64,000 bases of DNA from NCBI GenBank assembly GCA_021295815.1, contig JAGWBQ010000001.1:87165-151164 (forward strand), read 5' to 3'. Position numbers and translations under genes: made by a program. The notes below the pieces were generated by a model. The model was given only the letters and a program-made list of their open reading frames with translations. It had not been told where the DNA came from and made no database searches. Numbering within the stretch: position 1 is the stretch's first letter; each line of letters starts with the position of its first letter. Positions 1 through 8,704 of the stretch are shown in pieces. This DNA is from Gemmatimonadota bacterium (GTDB lineage: Bacteria; Gemmatimonadota; Gemmatimonadetes; Longimicrobiales; Gaopeijiaceae).

Positions 1-1
1 T

Positions 2-2185
2 CTGGCGGTGGCAGGGGTCGGGGTGATACTCACCTGGAGGGTCGCCGATCTCTCGCCCAGGGTCGAGCCCGAGTTCTTCTTCGCCGAGGACGATCCCCGA
101 GTGCGGGAGTCGCTGGGAAGATCCGGCCCCAGGGACGGCCTGGGCAGCCAGCCGATAATCGTGCGCGTGGAGGATCTCGGTGGCGACGAAGATGCCTACG
201 AAGACCGGGTCGAAGCGCTCGCGGAAACGCTCGCGGAGCTCGAGAGCGTCACCGCCGCCTACAGCATCGCCGACCAGGACGTCAGGCGGAGCCCGATGTT
301 CGCCGCTCTCCTGCTCACGGACGACCCTGCGGCCACGAACGTGGTCCTCGAAACCCGGAACCCCGATCCCGAGTCGTTCGTGGCGGCCCTCGAGGAGGCG
401 ATGGCGGCGTACAGAGGCAACGAACTCGACATCCAGGCCTCGGGCGTGCCGGTGCTGATGGAGCTGATTCGCCGCAACCTGCTTCGGGACCTCATCGTCT
501 TCAGTGCAGCCGCGGCGATCATATTCGGACTCCTGATCACCCTTCTCTATCGCGACTTCGCTATCTCCGTCGGCGCTCTGGTCACCTGCGCACTCTCGGT
601 AAGCGCGACCTTGCTGCTGGTGAACGTCCTCGGGGGAGCGATCGGATTGCTGACCGCCAACATCGTCACCATCACCTTCGTTCTCACGCTCTCCCACGTG
701 GTCTTCATGACGGCGAACTGGCGACGCGCCCGCCGCGAGACCGACGAGGATGCGGACGATGCCCGTCGAAGCGCCCTCGGGCGCGGGATGCGGAGCACCT
801 TCGAGGGTTCGTTTTGGGCGATGGCGACCACGGGCGCGGGCTTCCTTTCGCTCCTGTTCGCCTCGGCCCAGCCGCTTCAGGAGCTCGGTGCCGCCGGGGC
901 GATCGCCGCGGTAACCGCTCTCGCTGTCGCCTACCTCGTCTACCCGGCCTTCCTGGGCAGGTGGGCCGGAGCGGGGCGGACCGACAGGAAGCGGGGTCAG
1001 GCAGGAGCCGGCGGCCCGGCCGGGCGGAGGATGGGCCGGCTTCTAGCCGACCGCGTGCTGGCGAGAGGCGGACGGGCATCACGGCTCCTTCTACCCGCGA
1101 CGGCGGCTGTCACCGTCATCGGTGCGCTCGGACTTCCGAGGCTCGACACCGACCCCGGCCTTCTCGCCTACTTCGACCGCGACGGCCCCATCCGTGCCGG
1201 GCTGGAGCAGATCGACCGCGACGGAGGCAGCAGCACTCTCGACTTCACCGTGAGGAGCGGCGACGGCTCCCGGCTCGACAACGACGAATCCTTCGCGCGG
1301 CTCGGCGCCCTTCAGGAAGCGTTGGAAGCGGACAGCGTGGTAGGAGTCATCCTCTCGCCGGTGACGCTCGTGGGTCACGCGCGCACCTTTCCGCTGGCCG
1401 GCTTCGCTCCTCTCTCCGTCATCATCGATATCTCCCTCGGACCTTTGGCCGGTCGCATCGGCCGGGCCCACTTCAGCGACGACCGCCTGAGCGGCCACTT
1501 CAACCTGCGCATGCGGGAGAGCATGGCGGGGGAGGGTCGCGACCGAGTGATGGAACGGGTGCGCCGCTACGCCGCCGAAACAGGCTTCGACGTCACGCGC
1601 ATGGGCGGCGTCTACCACTTGCAAGCCGAGCTTGGCGGCCTGATACGTGAGAGTCTCGTCAGCGGGATCGCCGCGCTGCTGGCCTTCTTCCTCCTTGTCG
1701 GTGCAGCGGTATCTCGCAACCTTCCGACCATGGTGCGCATGTGGGCCTGCCTCGCGGCGGTGCCGGCGATCGTGCTCGGCGGATTCGGCCATCTGGGCAT
1801 GGCTGTCGACATAATCACCTCGCCCGCAGCCAACGTGGCTCTGGCGATCGGCGTTGACGCCATGATCCACCTGGTGGTGCGCGTGCGCAAGCTCGCTCGC
1901 ACCGAAGAGCTGCCCTGGCGCGAGGCTCTGATCCAGATCGGTCCTCCGGTGATGGGAGCCACCCTGCTGGTGTGCGTCGGCTTCGGCATCTTCGCGCTCT
2001 CGACCTTCCCGCCGACCGCCCGCTTCGGGATTGCGGTCACCTTCGGGACGCTGGTGGCGGCCACGATGGCGCTGGTGGTTCTGCCGAGGTGGGCGGTCGG
2101 TTCGCGGCCGGGTGGGAATCTCCGTGGGACAGGGCTCGACGCTGCGACGGCGACGGTCTCGAATGTGCGAGGCACGGTGCCATGA
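2..2185 (+). CDS. MMPL/RND-superfamily transporter, 5' end outside window
   Basis: This is an inner-membrane RND/MMPL-type exporter, proton-driven in known relatives; the substrate cannot be told. The reading frame is open to the left edge, so the true start and most of the first membrane segment lie upstream; the GTG at 8 is only the first start codon in view. Counting from that GTG, a periplasmic loop (about 15-155) is followed by a membrane block at about 162-182, 185-208, 212-236, 268-288 and 292-315. A second half repeats the pattern: one segment near 360, a loop, then five segments from about 545 to 700. The two-fold repeat is the family hallmark. The stop overlaps the next start (ATGA at 2182), so it is probably translated together with the permease. 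Family certain, function open. Confidence 0.85.
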   Translation: MAVAGVGVILTWRVADLSPRVEPEFFFAEDDPRVRESLGRSGPRDGLGSQPIIVRVEDLGGDEDAYEDRVEALAETLAELESVTAAYSIADQDVRRSPMFAALLLTDDPAATNVVLETRNPDPESFVAALEEAMAAYRGNELDIQASGVPVLMELIRRNLLRDLIVFSAAAAIIFGLLITLLYRDFAISVGALVTCALSVSATLLLVNVLGGAIGLLTANIVTITFVLTLSHVVFMTANWRRARRETDEDADDARRSALGRGMRSTFEGSFWAMATTGAGFLSLLFASAQPLQELGAAGAIAAVTALAVAYLVYPAFLGRWAGAGRTDRKRGQAGAGGPAGRRMGRLLADRVLARGGRASRLLLPATAAVTVIGALGLPRLDTDPGLLAYFDRDGPIRAGLEQIDRDGGSSTLDFTVRSGDGSRLDNDESFARLGALQEALEADSVVGVILSPVTLVGHARTFPLAGFAPLSVIIDISLGPLAGRIGRAHFSDDRLSGHFNLRMRESMAGEGRDRVMERVRRYAAETGFDVTRMGGVYHLQAELGGLIRESLVSGIAALLAFFLLVGAAVSRNLPTMVRMWACLAAVPAIVLGGFGHLGMAVDIITSPAANVALAIGVDAMIHLVVRVRKLARTEELPWREALIQIGPPVMGATLLVCVGFGIFALSTFPPTARFGIAVTFGTLVAATMALVVLPRWAVGSRPGGNLRGTGLDAATATVSNVRGTVP

Positions 2186-3681
2186 GCGCCGGGGACGGCG
2201 GACCGGGAACGCCCCGTCTCTCCCGCGACCTCGGTCTCGCGGCGTTGACCGCGACCGGCGTGTGCGCGATGCTGGGCGCGGGCATCAACATCGTCCCCTT
2301 CATGATCCAGCGCAACGTGCCCGGCATCGGACCGCACGTGCCCACCGCCTTCCTGGCGGCCGCGCTGCCGGCGGTTCTGGCGGCGCTCGCCTACGCCGCG
2401 CTCTCCTCGGCCATGCCCCGGGCCGGCGGCAGCTACGTATTCGCCAGCCGCGGCCTGAACCCCTACCTGGGGTTCGTCGCCTCCTTCTCGCAGTGGTTCG
2501 GCCTATCGGTGGTAATGGGAGTGGTGGCCTACGTGCTCATCCCCTTCGTGCGCGACGTGGCCGCAGAGCTCGGACCCGGGGGTGAGACGGTCGCCGAACT
2601 GCTTGAACGCGGTTGGATTCGGGTCGGGCTCGCGCTCGCGTTCCTCTGGGGCTCGGTGGCACTCAACTTGCGCGGACTCAAAATCTACTCCGGCGTGCTG
2701 GTACCCATGATGATCGTGATGTTCGTTCTGGGCGGCATCGTCATCGTCGCCGGCTTCTCCTTCGATCATGCGGACTTCGCCGACGCCCTGCTCGCAGCCG
2801 AAGGCGTTCCGGTCCCGGCCGGGAGCGCTGCCGGAATCGGAATCGGAGGTTGGCTCGCCGCGACGGCCATCCTTTTCGCGAGCTTCATCGGCTTCGACGC
2901 CATCGCCCAGGCCGGGGGCGAGGCCCGCGATCCGGGACGTTCGCTGCCCAGAGCGATCGGCCTGGCGGTCGCCGCAGTCGGGGCCTTCTACCTCCTCTTC
3001 ACCGCCGCCGTCTATCACGCCGTGCCCTGGCAGTTCATCGCGGAACGCGCTCAGAACACCGACCTGACCGCTCCGGGACTGCTCGGATACCATCTCGATC
3101 CCGTCTGGACGGTGCTGATCGTGGCCGGGGCCGCCATCGCCCTCGTCAACGACCTGCCCGCCATGCTGCTCGCGGTCTCCCGGCTGTGCTTCGCCTGGGC
3201 GGCCGACGGAGTCTTCCCGGCAGCCGTCGCCAAGGTGAGCTCGGGCGGACGGGCTCCTCACGTCGCCATCGTGCTCTCGGCGGGGGTGGCGTCGCTCAGC
3301 GTGATCGGGTGCCATCTCGCCGGCGACTTCTTCCTGGGCGTCGACATTCTCGTCACCTCAATGCTCGTCAACTTCGCGCTCATGTGCGCCACAGCGCTCG
3401 TTATCCCTTGTCGAAATCCCAGGCTCGCCCGCGGAATGAAGCTGCTCGGGACGCCGCGGACCCGCTACGCCGCAGCCGGCCTGGGGCTGATTCTGCTCCT
3501 GGTCCTGCTCGGCGTCCACACTTGGCGCGACCTGGAGGGCGCTGATCCGTGGTACCTCGGCTCGACCTTGCTCTGGATATGGGTTATGCTCGGAGCGTCG
3601 ATCATCTACCTCGTCCATCGGCTGACGATGAGGCGGCGGGGCTTCGACCCGGACCGGGTGTTCGCGGAGCTGCCGGAATGA
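2182..3681 (+). CDS. APC-family amino acid permease
   Basis: The 499-residue product is a polytopic inner-membrane amino acid/polyamine/organocation permease. I chose the ATG at 2182 because it overlaps the previous stop as ATGA and puts the family's first-helix motif (GVCAMLGAGINIVPFM) near residues 17-35. About a dozen hydrophobic segments follow, including the stretch FASFIGFDAIAQAGGEARDPGRS, shortened here to its core FIGFDAIAQAGGEA, which matches the conserved helix 6-loop region of APC carriers. The C-terminus is a short basic cytoplasmic tail. It sits between an MMPL exporter and an AKR-RidA fusion with four-base overlaps on both sides. An amino acid or amine-derived substrate is likely, but the specificity cannot be read from sequence. 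Confidence 0.85.
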   Translation: MSAGDGGPGTPRLSRDLGLAALTATGVCAMLGAGINIVPFMIQRNVPGIGPHVPTAFLAAALPAVLAALAYAALSSAMPRAGGSYVFASRGLNPYLGFVASFSQWFGLSVVMGVVAYVLIPFVRDVAAELGPGGETVAELLERGWIRVGLALAFLWGSVALNLRGLKIYSGVLVPMMIVMFVLGGIVIVAGFSFDHADFADALLAAEGVPVPAGSAAGIGIGGWLAATAILFASFIGFDAIAQAGGEARDPGRSLPRAIGLAVAAVGAFYLLFTAAVYHAVPWQFIAERAQNTDLTAPGLLGYHLDPVWTVLIVAGAAIALVNDLPAMLLAVSRLCFAWAADGVFPAAVAKVSSGGRAPHVAIVLSAGVASLSVIGCHLAGDFFLGVDILVTSMLVNFALMCATALVIPCRNPRLARGMKLLGTPRTRYAAAGLGLILLLVLLGVHTWRDLEGADPWYLGSTLLWIWVMLGASIIYLVHRLTMRRRGFDPDRVFAELPE

Positions 3682-5285
3682 GTTCGCGTGGCTCGGGCGG
3701 CTCGGAAGGGAACCCGGGCCGCCGCGTCTCGCTCGCCCCCGATCTCGAGATCTCCCCGATTGTGACCGGACTCTGGCAGATCGCCGATGCGGAACGGGAC
3801 GGCGAGGCCGGAGGAGAGCGGATCGCCTCCTGGACCCGGGTCCTGGGAGAATACGCCGACCGCGGTCTCACCACCTTCGACATGGCCGATCACTACGGAT
3901 CCGCCGAACTGATCGCCGGTCGCTTCGAGGCGACGGATCCCGGTCGCGCGCAGTTCCTGACCAAGTGGGTGCCGTCCCCGGGAACGACGGTGCCGGGAGC
4001 TGCAAGAGAAGCCGTCGAACGGGCGCTGGAACGGATGGGAGGGCGGATCGACCTCCTTCAATACCACGCCTGGAGCTACGACGACCCGGTCTGGCTCGAT
4101 CACGTCTTCGACCTCGACGAACTCCGAAACGAGGGACTGATCGGCCATCTCGGCGTCACCAATATGGACGCGATCCACCTGCGCATGCTACTGGCCAGCG
4201 GCGTGAAGGTCGCGACCAACCAGGTGTCGCTCTCCCTGCTCGACCGACGCGCCTGCGGCGCTCTGACCGAGCTCTGCCTCGAGAGCGGCGTCGGGCTCCT
4301 CGCCCACGGCACTCTGGCGGGCGGACTGCTGACGAGGCGAGCGCTCGATATGAAGGAGGCGCCGGCATCAGAGATGCCCACCTGGTCGCTGATGAAGTAC
4401 CGCCGGTTCGTGGATGCCGCCGGGGGTTGGAGTCGCTTCAGGAAGGCTCTCGACACACTCGTGGTCGTCGCGGAACGGATTGGTGCCGACCCTGCCCCGG
4501 TCGCGATGCGCTGGGCGCTCGATTCACCGGCCGTGGCCGCCGTCATCGTGGGTTCTCGGCTGAGCGCGAGCGACCCCGACAATCGCGGCGTCTTCGACGT
4601 GGAGCTCGGAAAGGAAGACCGCCGCGAACTGGATGCGGCTTTCGGCGAGCTCGACCCAATCCCCGGAGACTGCGGCGACGAGTACCGGCGTCCGCCCTTC
4701 CTGACCGCCGCCGGCGACCTGAGCCATCACTTCGACCGCCTGCCGAATCCATACGAGGTGCGCAGGGCGGCAGAGCATTTCGAGAACCCCGCCGACATCC
4801 CCTCCGGTGCGGGGGGGAAGCGGACGTGCGACCTCGGGCCAGGCGACTCGAACGGCTCGCGCACGACGGACGCGGAACGGCTCTTCGTATCGAGCGGGAC
4901 CGTCTGGGAGGACATGGCGGGCTACTCACGGGCGATTGGGGAGGGTCGGCGGGTCTGGGTGTCCGGAACGACCGCCACCCATGCGAACCGGCTGATCGGC
5001 GGAAACTGCGCGGCCTCTCAGACCCACTTCTGCATCGATAAGATCGCCGGCGCGCTCCGCTCGCTCGGCGCCTCGCTGGAGGACGTCGTCCGCACCCGGC
5101 TCTTCGTCGCCGACATGTCGCGCTGGGAGGAGGTGGCCCGGGCGCACGGCCGGCGCTTCGGCAAGATCCGACCGGCCAACACGCTGGTCGGCGCCGAGCT
5201 CGTCGGCGAGGGCTACCTCGTGGAGATCGAGGCGGAGGCGGTCGTTCGGTCGACCGAAGCTGAACTGGACGACGCGAAATCGTAG
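3678..5285 (+). CDS. Aldo/keto reductase fused to a RidA (YjgF/YER057c)-like domain
   Basis: The 535-residue cytoplasmic protein joins two domains that are usually separate. Residues about 20-345 form an aldo/keto reductase with a recognisable tetrad: D68 and Y73 in FDMADHYGSAE, K96 in FLTKW, H130 in LLQYH. Residues about 400-525 resemble the RidA/YjgF enamine-imine deaminase fold (RTRLFVADMSRW, then RPANTLVGAELV and EIEAEAVV). In RidA proper the key arginine sits in a PARS-like motif; here the aligned position is N501 in RPANT. By family knowledge this predicts loss of 2-aminoacrylate deaminase activity, as in Rid4-7 groups. The ATG at 3678 overlaps the permease stop. A role in reducing or detoxifying a reactive carbonyl or imine from an imported amine is inference. 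Confidence 0.85.
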   Translation: MSSRGSGGSEGNPGRRVSLAPDLEISPIVTGLWQIADAERDGEAGGERIASWTRVLGEYADRGLTTFDMADHYGSAELIAGRFEATDPGRAQFLTKWVPSPGTTVPGAAREAVERALERMGGRIDLLQYHAWSYDDPVWLDHVFDLDELRNEGLIGHLGVTNMDAIHLRMLLASGVKVATNQVSLSLLDRRACGALTELCLESGVGLLAHGTLAGGLLTRRALDMKEAPASEMPTWSLMKYRRFVDAAGGWSRFRKALDTLVVVAERIGADPAPVAMRWALDSPAVAAVIVGSRLSASDPDNRGVFDVELGKEDRRELDAAFGELDPIPGDCGDEYRRPPFLTAAGDLSHHFDRLPNPYEVRRAAEHFENPADIPSGAGGKRTCDLGPGDSNGSRTTDAERLFVSSGTVWEDMAGYSRAIGEGRRVWVSGTTATHANRLIGGNCAASQTHFCIDKIAGALRSLGASLEDVVRTRLFVADMSRWEEVARAHGRRFGKIRPANTLVGAELVGEGYLVEIEAEAVVRSTEAELDDAKS

Positions 5286-5327
5286 AGGCTTCAACCGGGG
5301 CTGGCGCGACCGATCAGAACAAGCCTC
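5285..5327 (+). terminator. Candidate stem-loop after the AKR-RidA gene
   Basis: The sequence GAGGCTT at 5285-5291 is the exact reverse complement of AAGCCTC at 5321-5327, with a 29-base loop. It begins on the last base of the AKR-RidA stop codon and lies upstream of the propeller gene. There is no T-tract, so a factor-independent terminator is only possible. Confidence 0.3.
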
Positions 5328-5337
5328 CAAGATCCGG

Positions 5338-5371
5338 TATACTGATGTCGCGGAAAACGACCGAACTACCT
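5338..5371 (+). promoter_or_regulatory. Candidate -10 box plus a leader block shared with 21373-21417
   Basis: TATACT at 5338-5343 matches five of six sigma-70 -10 bases; no convincing -35 is seen at 16-18 bases. The following 19-base block at 5353-5371 (gaaaacgaccgaactacct) matches 21399-21417 at 16 of 19 positions. Both blocks lie behind a -10-like hexamer and ahead of an ATG, so this may be a shared leader element. Confidence 0.3.
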
Positions 5372-5402
5372 ACCTGAACCGCCACGGGGGCAGGACCGCA
5401 CC

Positions 5403-6683
5403 ATGAGAAAAGCTCTTTCCTATCTCGTCGACATCTGCTCGGTAGGACACCACCTCACCCGTCGTACCCAGTCTCTCGCCGTCGCCCTGATCGTCGCGCA
5501 GTTCGCGGAGGCTCATGGACAGCTCCTGGTGGACGACGACGCTTGGCAGGTCGGTCCGGAACCTCGCCTCGAAATCGGCACCCCTGTCGACGGCCGCTTC
5601 GCACTCTATCGGGTTGCCGGAGCATCCTTCCTGGCAGACGGACGAATCGTCGTGGCGAACGATTTTTCCGAACTTCTGCTCTTCGGTCCGGACGGGGATT
5701 TCCAAAGGTCGTTCGGCCGGGAAGGCGACGGTCCGGGCGAATTCAAGCGGATCGGCGCCATTGGTGTCGGCAATAGCGACACGCTGCTGGTGTTCGACCG
5801 ATTTCACAGCCGCATCTCGGTTTTCGATTCCGACGGAGAGCTGGCTGGAACGACCGCTTTGGATGCTGGAGCACCGGTTGGGGCGAGGATGCAGGCCGGA
5901 CCTCTCGCCGGCGGTTGGACCGCACAAGGGAGGTTCGTGGCCTCGCGCTCCATCTATGAACTACCTAGACTAGCGGCTAACAGTCCTCGCCAGGTGACGC
6001 CGATGGATACGATCTACACGAGCCGCCCTACCGCTGCTGAGTTGTTCTTCTTCGATGCGGCGGGCACGGTCGTGCGAAAGGTGAGCGATTTGATGGGCAC
6101 GGAGAAAGCACGACTCCTGGAGTGGGAGACGAATGTCAGTTCCATATCGCTTTCCAGCATCCAAGTCGATGTCTCGTTCCTGAAGACTCTTGAGGTGGCG
6201 GTAGCTTCCAATGTCGTCGCCTTCGGCAATACGGCGAAATACGAAATCCGCCTCCTGAACTCCGAAGGTCAGGAGGTGGCCACCATTCGCCGTCCCGGCG
6301 AGCCGTCCGAGGTCACGGAAACCGATCGTGAGCGTTGGATCGAAGACAGGTTAACGGGAATCGGGGATCCCAAAACCCGCAGGAGCAGACGTTCGCTTCT
6401 TGAAACCTTGGAACTTCCCACAACCGTTCCCCAATTTCGGTCGCTGGCCATCCAGGAAGGAGGCAGGATCTGGGTGGAGGAGTTTCGCATACCGGCGGAG
6501 GCGAATGGACCTTCGACCTGGCAGGTCTACGACTCGGCCGGAGCGCACCTCGGCGAGGCCGTCCTGCCCGCCGGTTTTCGCCCGTTCTCGATCACCCGGG
6601 ACGAGGTGATGGGCTTATGGCGGGACGAACTCGACGTCGAGTTCATACGGGTGTACGAGCTGGAGGGCGCGGCCATAGGTTGA
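5403..6683 (+). CDS. Secreted six-bladed beta-propeller protein
   Basis: The 426-residue product has a long N-terminal region with a hydrophobic stretch (SLAVALIVAQFAEAHG, about 24-39) that probably acts as a signal sequence. After it come repeats typical of six-bladed NHL-like propellers: FLADGRIVVAND, LLLFGPDGDFQRSFGREGDGPGEF near 75-105, then VFDRFHSRISVFDSDGEL and a C-terminal blade with WQVYDSAG. The pattern of a hydrophobic strand, a DSDGE-like turn and GREGDGPGEF is common in predicted propeller proteins of Gemmatimonadota and Bacteroidota. No catalytic residues are visible. It stands alone with its own leader and a downstream hairpin, so it is likely monocistronic. Function unknown; ligand or protein binding at the cell surface is a guess. 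Confidence 0.7.
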   Translation: MRKALSYLVDICSVGHHLTRRTQSLAVALIVAQFAEAHGQLLVDDDAWQVGPEPRLEIGTPVDGRFALYRVAGASFLADGRIVVANDFSELLLFGPDGDFQRSFGREGDGPGEFKRIGAIGVGNSDTLLVFDRFHSRISVFDSDGELAGTTALDAGAPVGARMQAGPLAGGWTAQGRFVASRSIYELPRLAANSPRQVTPMDTIYTSRPTAAELFFFDAAGTVVRKVSDLMGTEKARLLEWETNVSSISLSSIQVDVSFLKTLEVAVASNVVAFGNTAKYEIRLLNSEGQEVATIRRPGEPSEVTETDRERWIEDRLTGIGDPKTRRSRRSLLETLELPTTVPQFRSLAIQEGGRIWVEEFRIPAEANGPSTWQVYDSAGAHLGEAVLPAGFRPFSITRDEVMGLWRDELDVEFIRVYELEGAAIG

Positions 6684-6684
6684 A

Positions 6685-6716
6685 GGGGTCTCCCGGCACC
6701 ACAAGCGCCGGACCCC
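6685..6716 (+). terminator. Candidate imperfect terminator hairpin after the propeller gene
   Basis: Two bases after the TGA, ggggtc (6685-6690) and cggc (6694-6697) can pair with gccg (6707-6710) and gacccc (6711-6716), giving a ten-pair GC-rich stem with a three-base bulge. No clear T-run follows, so function is uncertain. Confidence 0.4.
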
Positions 6717-6821
6717 CGCCGAAGGTTATCTTGCGACCATCGGACCGGACCCGGGCCCGAACTTGGTAGTACTGCGCCGGCTCTCCGGTTCGACCGGCGA
6801 ACCTATCTCGAGGCCACCTGA

Positions 6822-8642
6822 ATGACCTTCGACGCGATCTACGTGCTGGCCGTGGTCGCGGCCGCTCTCGTCCTTTTCGCGATGGACCGGATCCGGCTCG
6901 ACCAGTTGTGCATGTCGGTGCCGGTCGTGCTGCTGCTCGGTGGAGTGCTGACGCCGAAGGAGGCCTTCTCGGGGCTGGCGAGCGAAGCCACGGTGACCGT
7001 GGCGGCCATGCTCGTGCTCGGCCTCGGGCTCAAGAAGACCGGCCTCGTCGACGAGATCGGGCATTGGGCGCAAACGGCTCGGCTGGGCGGTCAGCGCACC
7101 AGACTCTTCGTGCTCTGCCTGGTCGTGGCGGCGCTCTCGCCGTTCCTCAACAACACGGCTGTGGTCATCGTCTTCATTCCGGTCTTCATCGCGCTCGCGA
7201 AGCAGGCCGGCGAGCCGCCCTCCGTCTACCTGATGCCTCTCTCGTTCGTCGCGATCATGGGGGGGACGGTCACGCTGATCGGCACCGCCACCAACCTGAT
7301 CGTGGTGGGAACCACCTCGGACATGATGGCCGACGCGGCCGCGAGAGGCGAATCGCTCTTCAATGCGGAATACGAGCCGCTGGGCATGTTTTCCATCGCG
7401 CCGCTCGGACTCATCTGTCTGGGAGTGGGCATGCTCTACATGTTCACTCTCGGCAGGCGGCTCCTTCCCCGGCGCGAACAACCGCCCGACCTTTCGAGCA
7501 AGTACGGCGTGCGTCGCTTCGTCACCGAGCTCTCGGTAACCTCCGATTCCCTCGCCTGCGACAAATCGCTCGCCGACCTCCGCTGGGGAGAACGCTACGG
7601 GGTGAACATCGTGGGCATCCAGCGGGACGGTCGCTCCATCGAGGATCCCTCGGGGCCGCAGGTCGTCGAGGCCGGTGACGTGCTCCTCGCGCAGGGCGGC
7701 GCCTCGGAGCTTCTCGGTCTCGCAGAGAGGGAGCGTCTGGACAACCCGGGAACGGCCGCCCCGACGGCTGCCGCCCCGGTCCGCGAAGGACAGATGGTCG
7801 AGGTCATCGTCGGTCCCGGTTCCGCTCTCGTCGGACGCACCCTGGCCGAACTCTCCTTCGCGCAGAGGTACGACGCCACGGTGCTTGGGGTCCAGCACCA
7901 GGGCGCCAGCGTCACCGACGCTCTGGCCACACGCAGGTTCGAGGTCGGCGACATCCTCCTCCTCAAGGGAGAGTCGTTCGCGCTCCAGCGGATGGCCGAC
8001 GAGCCGGGGCTGATCCCCATGTCGGAGGTGGAATCGGATCAGACCGGACGCCCGGGCGGGAAACTGGCCGGGGCGATAATGCTCGCGGTCGTGGCTGCGG
8101 CGGGCTTCGGTCTGGCGCCCATCTCGACCGCCGCGATGGCGGGGGTGGCGCTCATGATCTTCACCCGCTGCGTGCGCGTAACCGAGATCTACGATGAAAT
8201 GGACTGGCTGGTCGTCTTCGTCATGGCCGGACTGATTCCTCTCGGTCTCGCCATGGAACAGACCGGTGCGGCCGCCTGGATCGCGGGCGGGGTGGTGAAC
8301 GCGACCTCCGGTCTCGGCGAGGCGGGAATGATCGCCGCCTTCTACGTTCTTACCGCCACGATGACCGCAGTGGTGGCCAACACGGCGACGGCGGTCATGC
8401 TGACCCCGGTGGCGATATCGGTCGCCGCGAGCGCAGGCCTCAACCCAAACGCGCTCCTGGTCGCGGTGATGTTCGCGGCGTCGGCCTCCTTCGTCACGCC
8501 CTTCGGGTACAAGACGAACGTGATGATCTACTCGCCGGGCGGTTACAGCTTCTCGGACTTCATCAAGGTGGGCGGCCCGCTCAACCTCTTGCTTGCGGCG
8601 GTAGCCGCGCTGCTGATTCCATTCTTCTGGCCGAGCCCGTGA
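6822..8642 (+). CDS. SLC13/DASS-family carrier with two internal RCK_C (TrkA-C) domains
   Basis: The 606-residue inner-membrane protein has the SLC13-type architecture: an N-terminal membrane half (about 1-215) with NNTAVVIVFIP and the signature GTATNLIVVG, a soluble middle (about 225-400) holding two TrkA-C-like domains (GVNIVGIQRDGR and DATVLGVQHQGA begin them), and a C-terminal membrane half ending with the second signature region (FVTPFGYKTNVMIYSPGGY). Relatives carry sulfate, dicarboxylates or other anions; the TrkA-C insert is frequent in bacterial SAC1-like members. The following epimerase frame overlaps its stop through a GTG at 8639, and the 5-oxoproline genes lie 1.2 kb downstream, so an organic anion substrate is plausible but unproven. 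Confidence 0.85.
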   Translation: MTFDAIYVLAVVAAALVLFAMDRIRLDQLCMSVPVVLLLGGVLTPKEAFSGLASEATVTVAAMLVLGLGLKKTGLVDEIGHWAQTARLGGQRTRLFVLCLVVAALSPFLNNTAVVIVFIPVFIALAKQAGEPPSVYLMPLSFVAIMGGTVTLIGTATNLIVVGTTSDMMADAAARGESLFNAEYEPLGMFSIAPLGLICLGVGMLYMFTLGRRLLPRREQPPDLSSKYGVRRFVTELSVTSDSLACDKSLADLRWGERYGVNIVGIQRDGRSIEDPSGPQVVEAGDVLLAQGGASELLGLAERERLDNPGTAAPTAAAPVREGQMVEVIVGPGSALVGRTLAELSFAQRYDATVLGVQHQGASVTDALATRRFEVGDILLLKGESFALQRMADEPGLIPMSEVESDQTGRPGGKLAGAIMLAVVAAAGFGLAPISTAAMAGVALMIFTRCVRVTEIYDEMDWLVVFVMAGLIPLGLAMEQTGAAAWIAGGVVNATSGLGEAGMIAAFYVLTATMTAVVANTATAVMLTPVAISVAASAGLNPNALLVAVMFAASASFVTPFGYKTNVMIYSPGGYSFSDFIKVGGPLNLLLAAVAALLIPFFWPSP

Positions 8643-8704
8643 ACGGTTCCGGCCTTGAATTCGGGCGACGGCGTCTTGACAATCACCAGATCGACGGAAA
8701 AACG

